Assembly (NCBI RefSeq): GCF_003173335.1
Contig: NZ_QGMZ01000021.1
Coordinates: 1-53,001, forward strand
Reading direction: 5' to 3'
DNA length: 53,001 nucleotides
Source: Methanospirillum stamsii
GTDB taxonomy: Archaea; Halobacteriota; Methanomicrobia; Methanomicrobiales; Methanospirillaceae
The number at the start of each line of letters is the position of its first letter. Position 1 is the first letter of the stretch. Of this stretch, positions 7,454 to 18,468 are shown piece after piece. The notes beneath the pieces were generated by a model, which was given only the letters and a program-made list of their open reading frames with translations, made no database searches and was not told where the DNA came from. The position numbers and the translations under genes are program-made.

Positions 7454-10400
7454 ATGACCGATGAAATACGGGTTCTCTATGTCGACGATGAAGAATCACT
7501 CCTTCATATAGGCAAAATATTCCTGGAACGACAATCCGGATTAAAAGTAGATACATCAATCTCTGCCACACAGGCACTTCACCTCCTTGAAAAAACCAGA
7601 TTTGACGTCATCGTCTCCGATTACATGATGCCCCGGATGGATGGTATAGAATTTTTAAAAAAAATACATACATTACACCTCGATATTCCGTTTATCCTGT
7701 TTACCGGGAGAGGCCGCGAAGAAGTCGCAATAGAGGCTATCAACAACGGTGCTGATTTCTATCTCCAGAAGGGAGGAGATCCCAAAGTTCAGTTTGCTGA
7801 ACTTGATCACAAGATTCACCAGGCAGTAGCCAGAAAACGAACCGAACATGAACTCATTGAATCAAAAAAACAACTCTCTGATATCATAAACTTCCTTCCG
7901 GATGCAACGTTTGCCATCAACCGGGATGGCATCATCATCTCATGGAACCGGGCCATTGAAGACCTGACCGGACTCTCTGCTGACCAGATGCTTGGAAAAG
8001 GCAATTATGAATATGCTCTGCCTTTTTACGGGGAAAGACGGAAGATCCTCATAGACCTTATCTTCGAATCTGAGGATAAGATAGCACAAAGATACTCCCA
8101 TATCATCAGACAAAAAGACCAATTAATAGCAGAAACTACACTTAACCTGCAGGAAAGGGGAAGGGCCACATTTGCATTAAAAGCAAGCACACTCTATGAT
8201 AGTTCAGGTGAGATTGTCGGAGCCATCGAATCAATCAGAGACATAACCGAACAGAAACAGGCAGAAGAAAAACTCCATAATGCATATGAACAGATAGCAC
8301 AGCGGGAAGAAGAACTTCACTCCCAACTGGAGATGCTTGCCGAAAGTGAGAAGAAGACCCGGGAAAGTGAGACAAAATTTCGTTCAATATTTGAAAAATC
8401 CCTTGATGCATTCATGCTCACCGAAGATGGCCGTCTGGTAGATTGTAATGAAAAAGCCCTCCATCTCTTTGGATACCACGATTATGAAGAGATGAAAGAT
8501 ATGCAAAGTTTTGAAGCTTCTCCAAAATTCCAACCGGACGGAGAAGATTCAAAAACAGGGGCTGAAAAACACATTCAAAAAGCCTTTGAACTCGGAGAGG
8601 ATAAATTTGAATGGATCCATAAAAGAAAGGACGGGAGCACATTTCCCGCAGAAGTTCTCCTCTTTTCCTTTGAAATAAATGGAAAGAAGTATCTTCAGTC
8701 ATCTATCCGGGACATAACCGAACGAAAACTTGCAGAGATTGCTATTCAGGAGAATGAAGAAAACTACCGGAACGTGATTGAATATTCTCCATTCGGGATG
8801 CATTTTTACGAACTCTTAGATAATGGCGATCTCATCTTCACCGGTGCAAACCCTGCTGCTGATACCATCCTGGGCATGGATCACAGCCTGCTTATCGGAA
8901 AACCATTGGAAGAGGCATTTCCTGGTCTTGTGGACACACAAATACCAAAGAAGTATCGCCAGATAGCAAAAGAAGGCGGATTCTGGCATGATGAACAGAC
9001 ATATTCTGATTCAGGGGAGATTCATGGCTCATATACCATGCAGGTCTTTCAGATTCAGCCGGGAATAATCGTCGCTGCCTTTTTTGACATCACCGAACTG
9101 AAACGGGCAGAAAACGCATTAAAAGAGAGTGAAGAAAAATATAGAAAACTCTTTGAAGAGAGCAATGATGCCATCTTTATTGCTGATACCACCACCCGAA
9201 AATTTACCGATTGCAACCGGAAGGCCGAACTATTGACCGGATATTCCAAAGAGACCATCCTTTCCATGGTTGTAGATGAACTGCACCCTGAAGACCTCCG
9301 GCCGGAAATCATCCATGCATTCAAAAAATTCGTGGATGGATATACCGAGAGTATTGAATCATGTATTCTTACCCGTGAAGGCAGTGCGGTTCCGGTATCA
9401 ATTAATGCCTCAGTGGTTGTTATTGGAACGAAAAAATATCTCATCGGAATAACACGGGACTTAACCCTGCAAAAAGAGATAGAGAATGCCTTCCGGGAAA
9501 AAACCATTGAAGTTGACAAATTCTTCAACATCAGTCTTGACCTCTTCTGCATTGCTGATACCAATGGAATATTTCACCGGTTAAATCCTGAATGGGAGAA
9601 GACTCTTGGGTATAATCTCTCCGAACTAATGGGAAAGCGATTTTTGGATTTTGTCCATCCGGATGATATACAAAAGACAATTGACCAAGTTTCAGATTTA
9701 CGTGATCAAAAGGAAGTAGTCAATTTTGTAAACCGGTACCGGCACAAAGACGGTACATACCGATGGATTGAGTGGCGATCTGTTCCACGAGGGGAGCGGA
9801 TTTTTGCAGCAGCCCGCGATATAACCCACCATTACCTTGAAGAATACTACATGGCAGGTCTGAATTCACTCAAACAGGATCTGCTTGTTATGCAATCCCT
9901 CGATGAAAAACTGAAAAAGATAACGGAATGTTCAAAAACCCTGTTTAATGCAGATTGTGCCAGGATATGGATTGCAAAACCTGGCGACCGCTGTAATGAG
10001 GGATGTAATTACTCAAAACCTCCGGATACCAGTTGTGATATCTCTGTTTCATGCCTCCACCTGGTTGCTGATTCGGAAAAGGACACCTGCCTGACCAGAA
10101 AAGATGACCGGATACCGTTTGGTGTATCCATAATAGGAAAGATAGCAACCGGCACCTCCCCTTCCATTATCATCCCGGACGTGAGCAATTCTCCGCCGGA
10201 GTTGGAATCAGACCTGACCGGAATGCCTGAACATACTTCGTTTGCAGGATTTCGGCTTCTCTCATCAGACGGAAATCTTCTCGGCGTACTTGGTATGTTT
10301 AGTAGTGAGGAGATAAGCGAAGAAAAATCCGTCTTTTTACACAATCTCGCATCCACAACGTCCCAGGTGATACAGACATCACAAGCGGAAGACGCCCTTC

Positions 10401-11824
10401 GTGAGAGTGAAGAAAAATTCAGACAACTCATAACGCTAGCTCCTGTTCCCTTCTGCCTGGTAACTTCAGGAGATATGATTGAGTACTGTAACGAACGTTT
10501 TGTTAAAACCTTTGGGTACACGGTTGATGATATCCCCACCTTACACAACTGGTGGGAACGTGCATATCCTGATGAAGTATACCGCCAGGAAGTCATGAAT
10601 AATTGGATATCCCGGGTAAAGGAGGCATCTAAAGAGGGAGGTGACATTGAATCTTCAGAATATTATATCACCTGCAAAGACGGCACGACAAAAAATGTCC
10701 TCATCGGCGGAATAGCAATTGAGAACATGTACCTGGCCGCTTTTATCGACATTACCGAGCAAAGACAGGCTGAAGAAGCACTCAGGGATAGTGAATCACG
10801 ATACCGGACCATTATTGAAAATATGCAGGATGCATTTTTCAGGATTGATAAGAATAGCCGGATTATTATGATAAGTGGATCTGCAGCCCGGATGCTTGGG
10901 TATGGATCAGAAGATGAACTGCTCGGCCTTTCGGTGTTATCAATCTGGCATAATCCTGATGACCGGAAACGGTTCATAAAAACCATGAAAGAGAATAATA
11001 ACGTAGTACATGACTATGAAGCAGATTTTGTCAAAAAAGACGGGACCAGATTTCCAATCTCGATGAGTGCCCATATCAATTATGATAGTCAGGGTAACTT
11101 TACCGGAACCGAAGGACTCGTTCGTGATATCACCGAACGGAAAAAGGTTGAAGAAGCCCTGTTACTTACCAATAAAAAACTGAATCTTCTTTCAAGTATC
11201 ACAAGGCATGATATCAACAACCAGCTCCAGATCCTATTAGGATATCTGGAGATTTCAAAATCATACCTCTCTGAACCTTCAGAACTTAAATCGGTCATTG
11301 CAACAGAGGAGAGGGTTGCTCATACCATAGCACGTCAGATAAGGTTTACCAAAGACTATGAAAACATGGGAGTTGCACTCCCTCTCTGGCAGAACGTGGC
11401 ACTAATTATTGCAGATGTGATAAAAGATCTGCCAATCAGGGATATCAGTATCACCGTCGAAGAAAAAACCCTTGAGATCTTTGCAGATCCCCTCCTTGAG
11501 AAGGTTTTTTACAATCTCATAGAAAATGCCCTGAAATACGGCGGAGATACCATGACAGAGATCCGTATTTTCAGCAGACAGGAAAGAAATTCCCTGTATC
11601 TATTTGTAAAAGATAACGGATCCGGAGTTACTCCGGATGATAAACTGCAACTTTTCACCAAGGGATTTGGTAAAAATACCGGGCTTGGCCTCTTCTTATC
11701 AAAGGAGATCCTGACCATTACCGGTATCAGCATTACCGAGAACGGTATCTTTGGAGAGGGTGCCCAGTTTGAGATTTTGGTACCGGAAGGAGGATTTCGC
11801 ATCCTTCGGATGAAAAACACATAG
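7454..11824 (+). CDS. Receiver/multi-PAS/GAF hybrid sensor histidine kinase
   Basis: Soluble hybrid kinase of 1456 residues. An N-terminal receiver (1-125) has a full set of active residues: D11/D12, phospho-acceptor D56 in S-D-Y, T84 and K106. Then come PAS domains at about 140-265, 310-420, 435-550, 560-680 and 685-800, a GAF domain (about 805-970), two more PAS domains (985-1105, 1110-1230), the T-R-H-D-I box with His about 1252, and a HATPase with N-A-L-K-Y-G and G-K-N-T-G-L-G-L. A coiled coil at about 270-310 links the first two PAS domains. The GAF domain is Cys-rich, a possible redox or metal site. With the receiver at the N terminus, the protein may receive as well as send phosphoryl groups. 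The ligand is unknown. Confidence 0.93.
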   Translation: MTDEIRVLYVDDEESLLHIGKIFLERQSGLKVDTSISATQALHLLEKTRFDVIVSDYMMPRMDGIEFLKKIHTLHLDIPFILFTGRGREEVAIEAINNGADFYLQKGGDPKVQFAELDHKIHQAVARKRTEHELIESKKQLSDIINFLPDATFAINRDGIIISWNRAIEDLTGLSADQMLGKGNYEYALPFYGERRKILIDLIFESEDKIAQRYSHIIRQKDQLIAETTLNLQERGRATFALKASTLYDSSGEIVGAIESIRDITEQKQAEEKLHNAYEQIAQREEELHSQLEMLAESEKKTRESETKFRSIFEKSLDAFMLTEDGRLVDCNEKALHLFGYHDYEEMKDMQSFEASPKFQPDGEDSKTGAEKHIQKAFELGEDKFEWIHKRKDGSTFPAEVLLFSFEINGKKYLQSSIRDITERKLAEIAIQENEENYRNVIEYSPFGMHFYELLDNGDLIFTGANPAADTILGMDHSLLIGKPLEEAFPGLVDTQIPKKYRQIAKEGGFWHDEQTYSDSGEIHGSYTMQVFQIQPGIIVAAFFDITELKRAENALKESEEKYRKLFEESNDAIFIADTTTRKFTDCNRKAELLTGYSKETILSMVVDELHPEDLRPEIIHAFKKFVDGYTESIESCILTREGSAVPVSINASVVVIGTKKYLIGITRDLTLQKEIENAFREKTIEVDKFFNISLDLFCIADTNGIFHRLNPEWEKTLGYNLSELMGKRFLDFVHPDDIQKTIDQVSDLRDQKEVVNFVNRYRHKDGTYRWIEWRSVPRGERIFAAARDITHHYLEEYYMAGLNSLKQDLLVMQSLDEKLKKITECSKTLFNADCARIWIAKPGDRCNEGCNYSKPPDTSCDISVSCLHLVADSEKDTCLTRKDDRIPFGVSIIGKIATGTSPSIIIPDVSNSPPELESDLTGMPEHTSFAGFRLLSSDGNLLGVLGMFSSEEISEEKSVFLHNLASTTSQVIQTSQAEDALRESEEKFRQLITLAPVPFCLVTSGDMIEYCNERFVKTFGYTVDDIPTLHNWWERAYPDEVYRQEVMNNWISRVKEASKEGGDIESSEYYITCKDGTTKNVLIGGIAIENMYLAAFIDITEQRQAEEALRDSESRYRTIIENMQDAFFRIDKNSRIIMISGSAARMLGYGSEDELLGLSVLSIWHNPDDRKRFIKTMKENNNVVHDYEADFVKKDGTRFPISMSAHINYDSQGNFTGTEGLVRDITERKKVEEALLLTNKKLNLLSSITRHDINNQLQILLGYLEISKSYLSEPSELKSVIATEERVAHTIARQIRFTKDYENMGVALPLWQNVALIIADVIKDLPIRDISITVEEKTLEIFADPLLEKVFYNLIENALKYGGDTMTEIRIFSRQERNSLYLFVKDNGSGVTPDDKLQLFTKGFGKNTGLGLFLSKEILTITGISITENGIFGEGAQFEILVPEGGFRILRMKNT

Positions 11825-11918
11825 TCACTAGCAGCACACCCGGTTTTTTCCGAAAAACTGGCATCGGACTGACTGATTTTTCTTTATCAACAGGGGTTAA
11901 AACCTAAAAGTTTAACAC

Positions 11919-11927
11919 CTTATATGG
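11919..11927 (+). promoter_or_regulatory. TATA box of the 11950 kinase
   Basis: CCTTATATG centred about 27 bases ahead of ATG 11950, with no Shine-Dalgarno between. This again fits a leaderless transcript. It also implies that the kinase is transcribed independently of the one that ends at 11824. Confidence 0.5.
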
Positions 11928-11949
11928 AGAGCTATATCATATCACACTC

Positions 11950-14900
11950 ATGCCAGACTCCCCCCTTTCTATTCTCTATGTGGATGATGAATCTCTGAAT
12001 TTGATTGCAACCAAAGAATATCTGAAGTCACGGGGATTCATTGTAGATACTGCACAGTCCGGAACTGAGGCGCTTTTAAAGACAACCGAGCACCAGTATG
12101 ATGCCATCATCTCCGATTACCAGATGCCAGGCATGGATGGTATCGGACTGGTAAAGGAGATCCGGAGCAGGGGGCTGGAAACTCCGTTTTTACTATTCAC
12201 CGGACGGGGAAGAGAAGAGGTTGTCATAGAGGCAATAGACAGCGGGGTGGACTTTTATGTTCAGAAAGGAGGCAATCAGGCCTCACAATTCAAGGAACTG
12301 ATCCATAAGATTGGGATTGCCGTCCAGAAAGTCCGTGATAGCAGAGCTCTCCAAAAGAGTGAACTGAGATTTCGTTCGCTCATTCAAAACTCATCAGACA
12401 TTATCAGAATTCTTGACCGGGACGGAATTATCCGGTTTGACTCTCCATCCTCTGCAAAAATCCTCGGGTACCCGGAAGGCTCGCTCATTGGCAGATCTGC
12501 CTTTGATTTTATTCATCCGGAAGACCGGGAACAGGTCTGGTCGGACTTTCAGGATGTCTGTAATGACAGAAATAACCATGAACCTACAGAATACCGTCTG
12601 AAAAAAGAAGATGGAACATATCTCTATGTTGAATCGGTCGCTCTATCTCTCCTTGATAACCCGGAGATACAGGGTATTGTAACAACCACCCACCCCATTC
12701 ATTCCCTGAAAATGGCTGAATTCAGGATGAAAAAGGTAACTGACGATCTTGCAGCAGCATATGAGGAACTGGCATCGAATGAGGAGGAACTCAGGGTAAG
12801 TTTTGAAATGCTGAAAGAGCAGGAACTGGCCCTTTCAGAGAGTGAAAGTAAATTCCGGAACATGGCTGAGCGATCCTCTGACCTGATAATCCTCATTGAT
12901 AAAAACTTCCTCCCCGTTTATATCTCCCCTTCCGCCCCCTCGATTATCGGGTATGAGTTGGATGATTTTATCGGAAAAACTGCATCGTACTGGGCACAGA
13001 CAATATTCTCCCCAATGGGCCCGGAATTTCTCAATTATGCCCACCGGACCATGAAAGGGGAATCTTTCTCAAACCTTGAGCTGAAGATCCGAAAAAAAGA
13101 CGGCTCACTCGCATATATCAGTGGAAGTGCAGTTCCAACCGTTCACGAAGGCATCATTACCGGAATTCAGATATCAATGCGGGATATCACAAAGGTTAAA
13201 ACTGCCGAACTGGCACTCCGGGAGAGTGAAGAAAAATTCCGCCGTTTTGCCTCCAATGCCCGCGACATCATCTTCCGGATGTCACTACCGGATGAAAATT
13301 ACGAGTATGTAAGTCCTGCATTAGAACAACTCACCGGTTATACTCCGGAGGAATTCTACGAAAACCCGGCATTATTTAGCACCCTGATTCATCCGGACTT
13401 TACAGAGTATGTAGAAAAACAGAAAAGAGATCTCCGGAACGGTCAGGTGCCTGCTACGTATGAGTTCAGGATAACTGACCGGTCAGGAAACACCCGGTGG
13501 TTAAACCAGAGAAATGTCCTTGTCACGGATAGCCAGGGAACTCCGGTTGCCCTTGAAGGCATCGTAACCGATGTCACCATACAGAAAAACACCGAGTTAA
13601 AACTCCGGAGAAGTGAACAACGGTTCCTTGCAACAACCATCAATGCCGGATTCTGGGTTTGGGAAGTGGATGCAGACGGGACATATACCTACTCAAGTCC
13701 TGCAGTGGAAGCAATCCTGGGGTTAAAACCGGAGGAGATTGTCGGAAAAGTCCGGTTTTTTGAACTCTTTGAACCATCTGTACTGGAAGAACAGATTGAA
13801 GTTGCCAAAAAATTATTCGGCTCACAAAAACCCTTCTCAGATTTTATCAATCTGAACCAGCATAAAAATGGGAAAACCATCATCCTGAAGACCAGTGGCA
13901 CACCGGTGTTTGATGAACAGGGAACCTTTACCGGATATTGCGGGGTTGACCAGGACATAACCACAGAAAAGGAGGCAGAAGAAAAGATACGGGAGAGTGA
14001 GGCACGGTACCGGTTACTTGCAGATAATGTCCATGATGTCATCTGGACTACCGATGAACGAATGAGAATCACCTACATCTCACCTTCTGTCACCGACTTA
14101 CTTGGGTATACTCCTTCTGAAATGCAGAAGTTGCGATTTAAAAACATTCTCTCCCCCCAATCCTATGAACGGATAGTCAGTCATCATTATTTGTGGATGG
14201 ACCAACTTATGGACAACAAACGCGTTCCTGACAAAACAGTTGTAGAATTAGAGTTCATCCGCAAAGATAAGACCCGTGTCTGCACAGAGATAATGATACG
14301 GCCGGTCTATTCAGGAGATCTCTTTTCAGGCTTTGTCGGTGCTGCACGGGACATAACACGAAGAAAGCACACTGAAAGAGCTTTAAAGGTTGCAAATCAC
14401 CAGCTCAGCCTGCTGACCAGCGTCACCAGGCACGATATCCTCAATAAAGTCTCGGTAATTTTTAGTTATCTCTCTCTTGCTGAACTTGAATACCTGAGTC
14501 CAAAAACTGCTGATTACCTTCGGATTATTACCATGGCTACCGAAGATATTCAGTCGAATATTGAATTTACCCGGGTGTACCAGGACTTAGGCTCACAAGA
14601 ACCCCAGTGGTTTATCCTTGATTCAGTGATGCCAAGGTCGGTCCCGCCAGTCTCTATTCATTACACAACAGAACTTCACCAATTCTCGTTATATGCAGAT
14701 CCCATGCTTGAAAAAGTCTTTTTTAACCTTCTCGATAATTCCATCAGGCATGGAGAATCGGTATCTGACATCCAGGTTTCAGCACATGATTCAGAACAGG
14801 GGCTTATCATCACCTGGGAAGACAATGGAACCGGCATCCCATTTGATCAAAAAGAAGAGATTTTTGAACGCGGTGTCGGGAAAAATACCGGATTCGGACT

Positions 14901-15021
14901 GTTTTTGGTCAGAGAGATATTGCTTCTTACCGGCATTACCATACAGGAGACCGGAGTTCCGGGAAAAGGAGCCAGGTTCGAGATAAAGGTACCAAAAGGA
15001 GTATACCGGATAATTTCATAA
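11950..15021 (+). CDS. Receiver/PAS hybrid sensor histidine kinase
   Basis: Soluble hybrid kinase of 1023 residues. The receiver (1-125) is complete (D12/D13, phospho-acceptor D56 in S-D-Y-Q-M-P, a Thr in L-F-T-G-R-G and a Lys in V-Q-K-G-G). Five PAS domains follow (about 130-245, 295-410, 425-545, 550-670, 680-800) with a coiled coil at 250-285, then T-R-H-D-I with His about 828 and the HATPase (D-N-S-I-R-H-G, D-N-G-T-G-I, G-K-N-T-G-F-G-L). There is no GAF domain. It ends 34 bases from the stop of the convergent, IS-interrupted kinase. Its C-terminal kinase core is closest to that neighbour, which suggests local duplication. Confidence 0.93.
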   Translation: MPDSPLSILYVDDESLNLIATKEYLKSRGFIVDTAQSGTEALLKTTEHQYDAIISDYQMPGMDGIGLVKEIRSRGLETPFLLFTGRGREEVVIEAIDSGVDFYVQKGGNQASQFKELIHKIGIAVQKVRDSRALQKSELRFRSLIQNSSDIIRILDRDGIIRFDSPSSAKILGYPEGSLIGRSAFDFIHPEDREQVWSDFQDVCNDRNNHEPTEYRLKKEDGTYLYVESVALSLLDNPEIQGIVTTTHPIHSLKMAEFRMKKVTDDLAAAYEELASNEEELRVSFEMLKEQELALSESESKFRNMAERSSDLIILIDKNFLPVYISPSAPSIIGYELDDFIGKTASYWAQTIFSPMGPEFLNYAHRTMKGESFSNLELKIRKKDGSLAYISGSAVPTVHEGIITGIQISMRDITKVKTAELALRESEEKFRRFASNARDIIFRMSLPDENYEYVSPALEQLTGYTPEEFYENPALFSTLIHPDFTEYVEKQKRDLRNGQVPATYEFRITDRSGNTRWLNQRNVLVTDSQGTPVALEGIVTDVTIQKNTELKLRRSEQRFLATTINAGFWVWEVDADGTYTYSSPAVEAILGLKPEEIVGKVRFFELFEPSVLEEQIEVAKKLFGSQKPFSDFINLNQHKNGKTIILKTSGTPVFDEQGTFTGYCGVDQDITTEKEAEEKIRESEARYRLLADNVHDVIWTTDERMRITYISPSVTDLLGYTPSEMQKLRFKNILSPQSYERIVSHHYLWMDQLMDNKRVPDKTVVELEFIRKDKTRVCTEIMIRPVYSGDLFSGFVGAARDITRRKHTERALKVANHQLSLLTSVTRHDILNKVSVIFSYLSLAELEYLSPKTADYLRIITMATEDIQSNIEFTRVYQDLGSQEPQWFILDSVMPRSVPPVSIHYTTELHQFSLYADPMLEKVFFNLLDNSIRHGESVSDIQVSAHDSEQGLIITWEDNGTGIPFDQKEEIFERGVGKNTGFGLFLVREILLLTGITIQETGVPGKGARFEIKVPKGVYRIIS

Positions 15022-15055
15022 CTCCCCTGCCAGGTGAGTGTTAACAGGCTAATGG

Positions 15056-18000
15056 TTACTGGGTTATCCGGTACGACCCGGAGGGGACTACTATCTCAAA
15101 TCTTGCCCCTTTTCCATATGTTCCGGTCTCTTTTATGGTGATGTTTGTGAGCGATAAAATTTCCCGGACCAGAAACAGACCATGACCGGTGTTCTTTCCA
15201 TACCCCCTCTCAAATATTCTCTCTTTTTCTTCGGGGAGGATTCCAACTCCGTTATCTTCATAGATGATAGTCAGTGATTTATTTCTCTCTTGTGAAAAGA
15301 CAGATATTTCAGTTACATGCTCACCATGTCTGATTGAATTGTCGAGTAAATTATAAAAAACCCGCTCCAGCATGGGATCTGAAAACAAGGATATCCCGGA
15401 GGTATTATCAGAAAAATGAACCGTATCAGGCACTGATGATATGGGAAGAATTGATGAGAGAGAGAACCAGAGAGGTTTTTGTGATCCGAGATCCTGGTAG
15501 ACCCGTGAAAATTCAATCTGTGTCTGGATTTTTTTAATCACCTCAGTCATCTTCTGCACATACTCTAATATTGCAGGATTATCAGATTCCATCTCCAAAA
15601 GCCGGAGATATCCATAGAAAACAGATATTTTATTCAGAATATCATGCCGTGTTATGCTTGAGAGAAGGTTTAACTGACGATTTGCATTTAAAACCGCCTC
15701 TTCGATAATTTTTCGTTCGGTGATATCCTGGTTGGCCCCGTGCGTCTTTACCAGGTTCCCATGTTCATCAAAAACCGCCCTGACCCTGACAGAGATATTA
15801 CGAACCTCACCATCCCTCCTGATAATCTGGTGCTCAAAATCAGAGATAAAATCAGGATCAGAGGCCTCTAACGTCCTGCGGGCCTCCTCAAGTAATTTTT
15901 GAATGTCAGATGGATAAACAAATTCACGGGTATACCTTTCAGCAGTCATTTCATACCCGCCCTCTCTCTCTGCCGTAGTTCCATACATTGCATAAAACCG
16001 GTCATTCAGGGTAAAAAGCTGTGATGCAATGTCATACTCCCAGCTTACAAGATTTGCCATCTCCATCGTTTCGGCAAGTCTTTTTTCGTTTTCTATGAGA
16101 ACCCGTTCAATTTGTGACCGCTCAATGTCTGCTCCGGCTTTTCCTGCAATGATATCAATGATCTCCTGAACCGAAATCCCCGGATTTATTGGACTGTATG
16201 AGAGGATACACAAAACTCCAATGATATCACCCTCCGAATTTTTCAGCGGTGCTCCGATATACCCCCTGAAATCCCGGTTTATTATCGCCCTAATCTCAGG
16301 ATAGACTTCTGTGACATTGTCAGGATAAAATGCAAAACCTTCACTAATGGTATCGACACATGGAGTGCCCTCAAGCCGGAATGTAAAATTATCAATCTTC
16401 TTCCCTTCAAAAATCATCGAAAGGGCTTTTACATACTTTCTATCCGGGGAAAGCTCACCAATCATGACACAATCGGCAAAAAGCCATGTACTGATACTTG
16501 ACACAATCCGATCCAGAGATTTGATACCTGTCGCTCCGACCAGACCGGTGACCATAGCATTTATGGCCGATTCTGCAGCCTTCTCTTCGGTGATGTCACG
16601 AATAATCGAGAGCATCGTAGGTACCTGATTGAGATCAAACAGAGAGACACTGATGTCAATTATCTTTTCCTGGTTGTCAGGTGCGATATAGTGTGTCTGA
16701 AACGCAGCATGTCCGGTTTTTGTGATCTTCCGCATCATTGCCGGAGCCCGGGCTTTCATCTCCGGAGTATCAAGATCGATGAGTCTTTTGTTTTTCAACT
16801 CTTCATCAGACATCCCAAGAATTTTTAAGGCAGATTCATTTGCATCATAAAATGTTCCCGGACCATGAGAGGTAAGTTCGTTCATCATAATCCCTTCATG
16901 GGCATTTTTCATAATTAAACGATATCGCTCCTCTCTCTCCCGCATTGCAGCCTCATTCTGCTTTTCCTTTGTAATATCTTCAACGGATGAGAGGATCTGG
17001 GGCATCCCCTGGATCATGATAATACTGGAAGAGAACCTGCAGGTTTTTATTTCTCCGTCCTTTGTTCGACATTTCAGTTCCCTTCCCCGGACATGGTAAT
17101 TCTCCCGGATATCTTTTGAGAATTCTGCAAATTCTGATTCATTTACAAAAATATTCAGTTCAGAAGGGGATTTTCCTATCACTTCTTCGCGGTTGTACCC
17201 GGAGTTCTGGAGAAATGCATCGTTCACATCGGTGAAAAATCCGGTACCAGCGGACACAAGCGTTAAGGGGATTGGATTTCCTTTAAACAAGGTCACAAAT
17301 TTCTCTTCAGAAATACGGAGCTGTTGTTCTATCAGTTTATTCTGAGTGATATCCCGCATCGAAATTTGGGTTCCGGAAACGATACCATCCCGAATTATCG
17401 GAATTGCATACAGATTGACAAATATTCCGGTCCCGTCCTTTTTAAAGATTTGAAGCTCCTCATTTTCGGTGGGAACAGCACCGGTAATCTTTTGGATAAT
17501 ATCTTCGCAATTGGGGAGGTCATTCGAAAAAACCGGTGCACAAGCTGAATCAACAGATCTTCCAATCAGTTCTTCGGGAGTATAACCGATAATAGTCTTT
17601 GCAGATGGTGAGACATACGAAATATTCCGCTCTTTATCCAGGATGATGATAAGATCCGGAGACCGTTCTGCCATTCCACGGAACCGTTCTTCATTATCCC
17701 GAAGAGCTTCTGCCATATTTTTCTCCTCGGTAATATCCTGCGAAATTGCACCAAACCGGTATCCTTTATCGGTTTTCATGAGAAAAACCGTCTTTCGGGT
17801 GATCAATCGTCTCCCATCAATACTGATGGCGTTAAATATCCTCGGGCCTTTGAAACCTGCTACTCCAGTCGTTAATGCACTCTTAAAAGATTTTGTAATA
17901 TGGTTCAGGGTATTTTCATCCTTATCTTCAGGTGGAATCAGTTGAATCATAAGATCCCAGGCGGTCATCCCGATAGCGTCCTCTTTTCTAATTCCAAAGA

Positions 18001-18440
18001 TTCTTTCAGAAGCAGGATTCCACTCGATTACTATCCCATCTTCATCAATGAGTGAGACTGCCTCACTTGTCGCTTCAAAAAAGGAACGAAGTCGCGTTTC
18101 ACTCTCGTGGAGTGCACGTATATGCTGCATCCGTTCGGTTACGTCACTGGTAACCCCACGAAATCCGGTAATGACCCCGGAGGAATTAATCAGGGGATAT
18201 GACCTGCAGTTAAGAATTTTATAACTTCCATCTTTATGCACCGCCGGAACATCAAAGGTTGCAAGGCCGGGTTTTCGGTTACTTACATTGTTAAAATAGT
18301 TCTGAAGTAATTGTTGTCCGTCCGGGTGAAGAATGGAAAAGAATGAACTCCCGACCAGTTCATCCGAACTATACCCGACAATATCCTCACATCTCGGACT
18401 TACATAGGAGAATACTCCGGTAAGGTCAATTTCCCAGATA
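15056..18440 (-). pseudogene. C-terminal part of IS-interrupted hybrid histidine kinase
   Basis: Carries most of a receiver-PAS-kinase: the second half of a first PAS (W-E-I-D-L-T-G-V-F-S-Y), four more PAS domains, a GAF domain, a further PAS, then T-R-H-D-I and a complete HATPase (D-N-S-I-R-H-G, G-K-N-T-G-H-G-L). Its apparent upstream codons (to 18523) come from the end of an IS630 element and are not native. The missing N terminus is at 19541-20084. Joining the parts at the TA target gives P-D-A-I-W-E-I-D and a 1308-residue protein. If translated from an internal start the fragment would lack the receiver. Whether it is expressed is unknown. Confidence 0.85.
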
Positions 18441-18456
18441 TAGGGAGCGACATAAT
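18441..18456 (+). repeat. Left terminal inverted repeat of the IS630 element
   Basis: TAGGGAGCGACATAAT. It shares TA at its outer end and the inner CGACATAAT block with the right end; the five bases between differ. Confidence 0.8.
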
Positions 18457-18468
18457 ATTTTATTAATA

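Noticed and set aside
10009-10647. A 212-codon minus-strand frame inside the second kinase gene
   Set aside because: It lies fully antisense to clear PAS/GAF coding sequence, has no domain, and is low-complexity Ser-rich, as antisense shadows in this gene tend to be.
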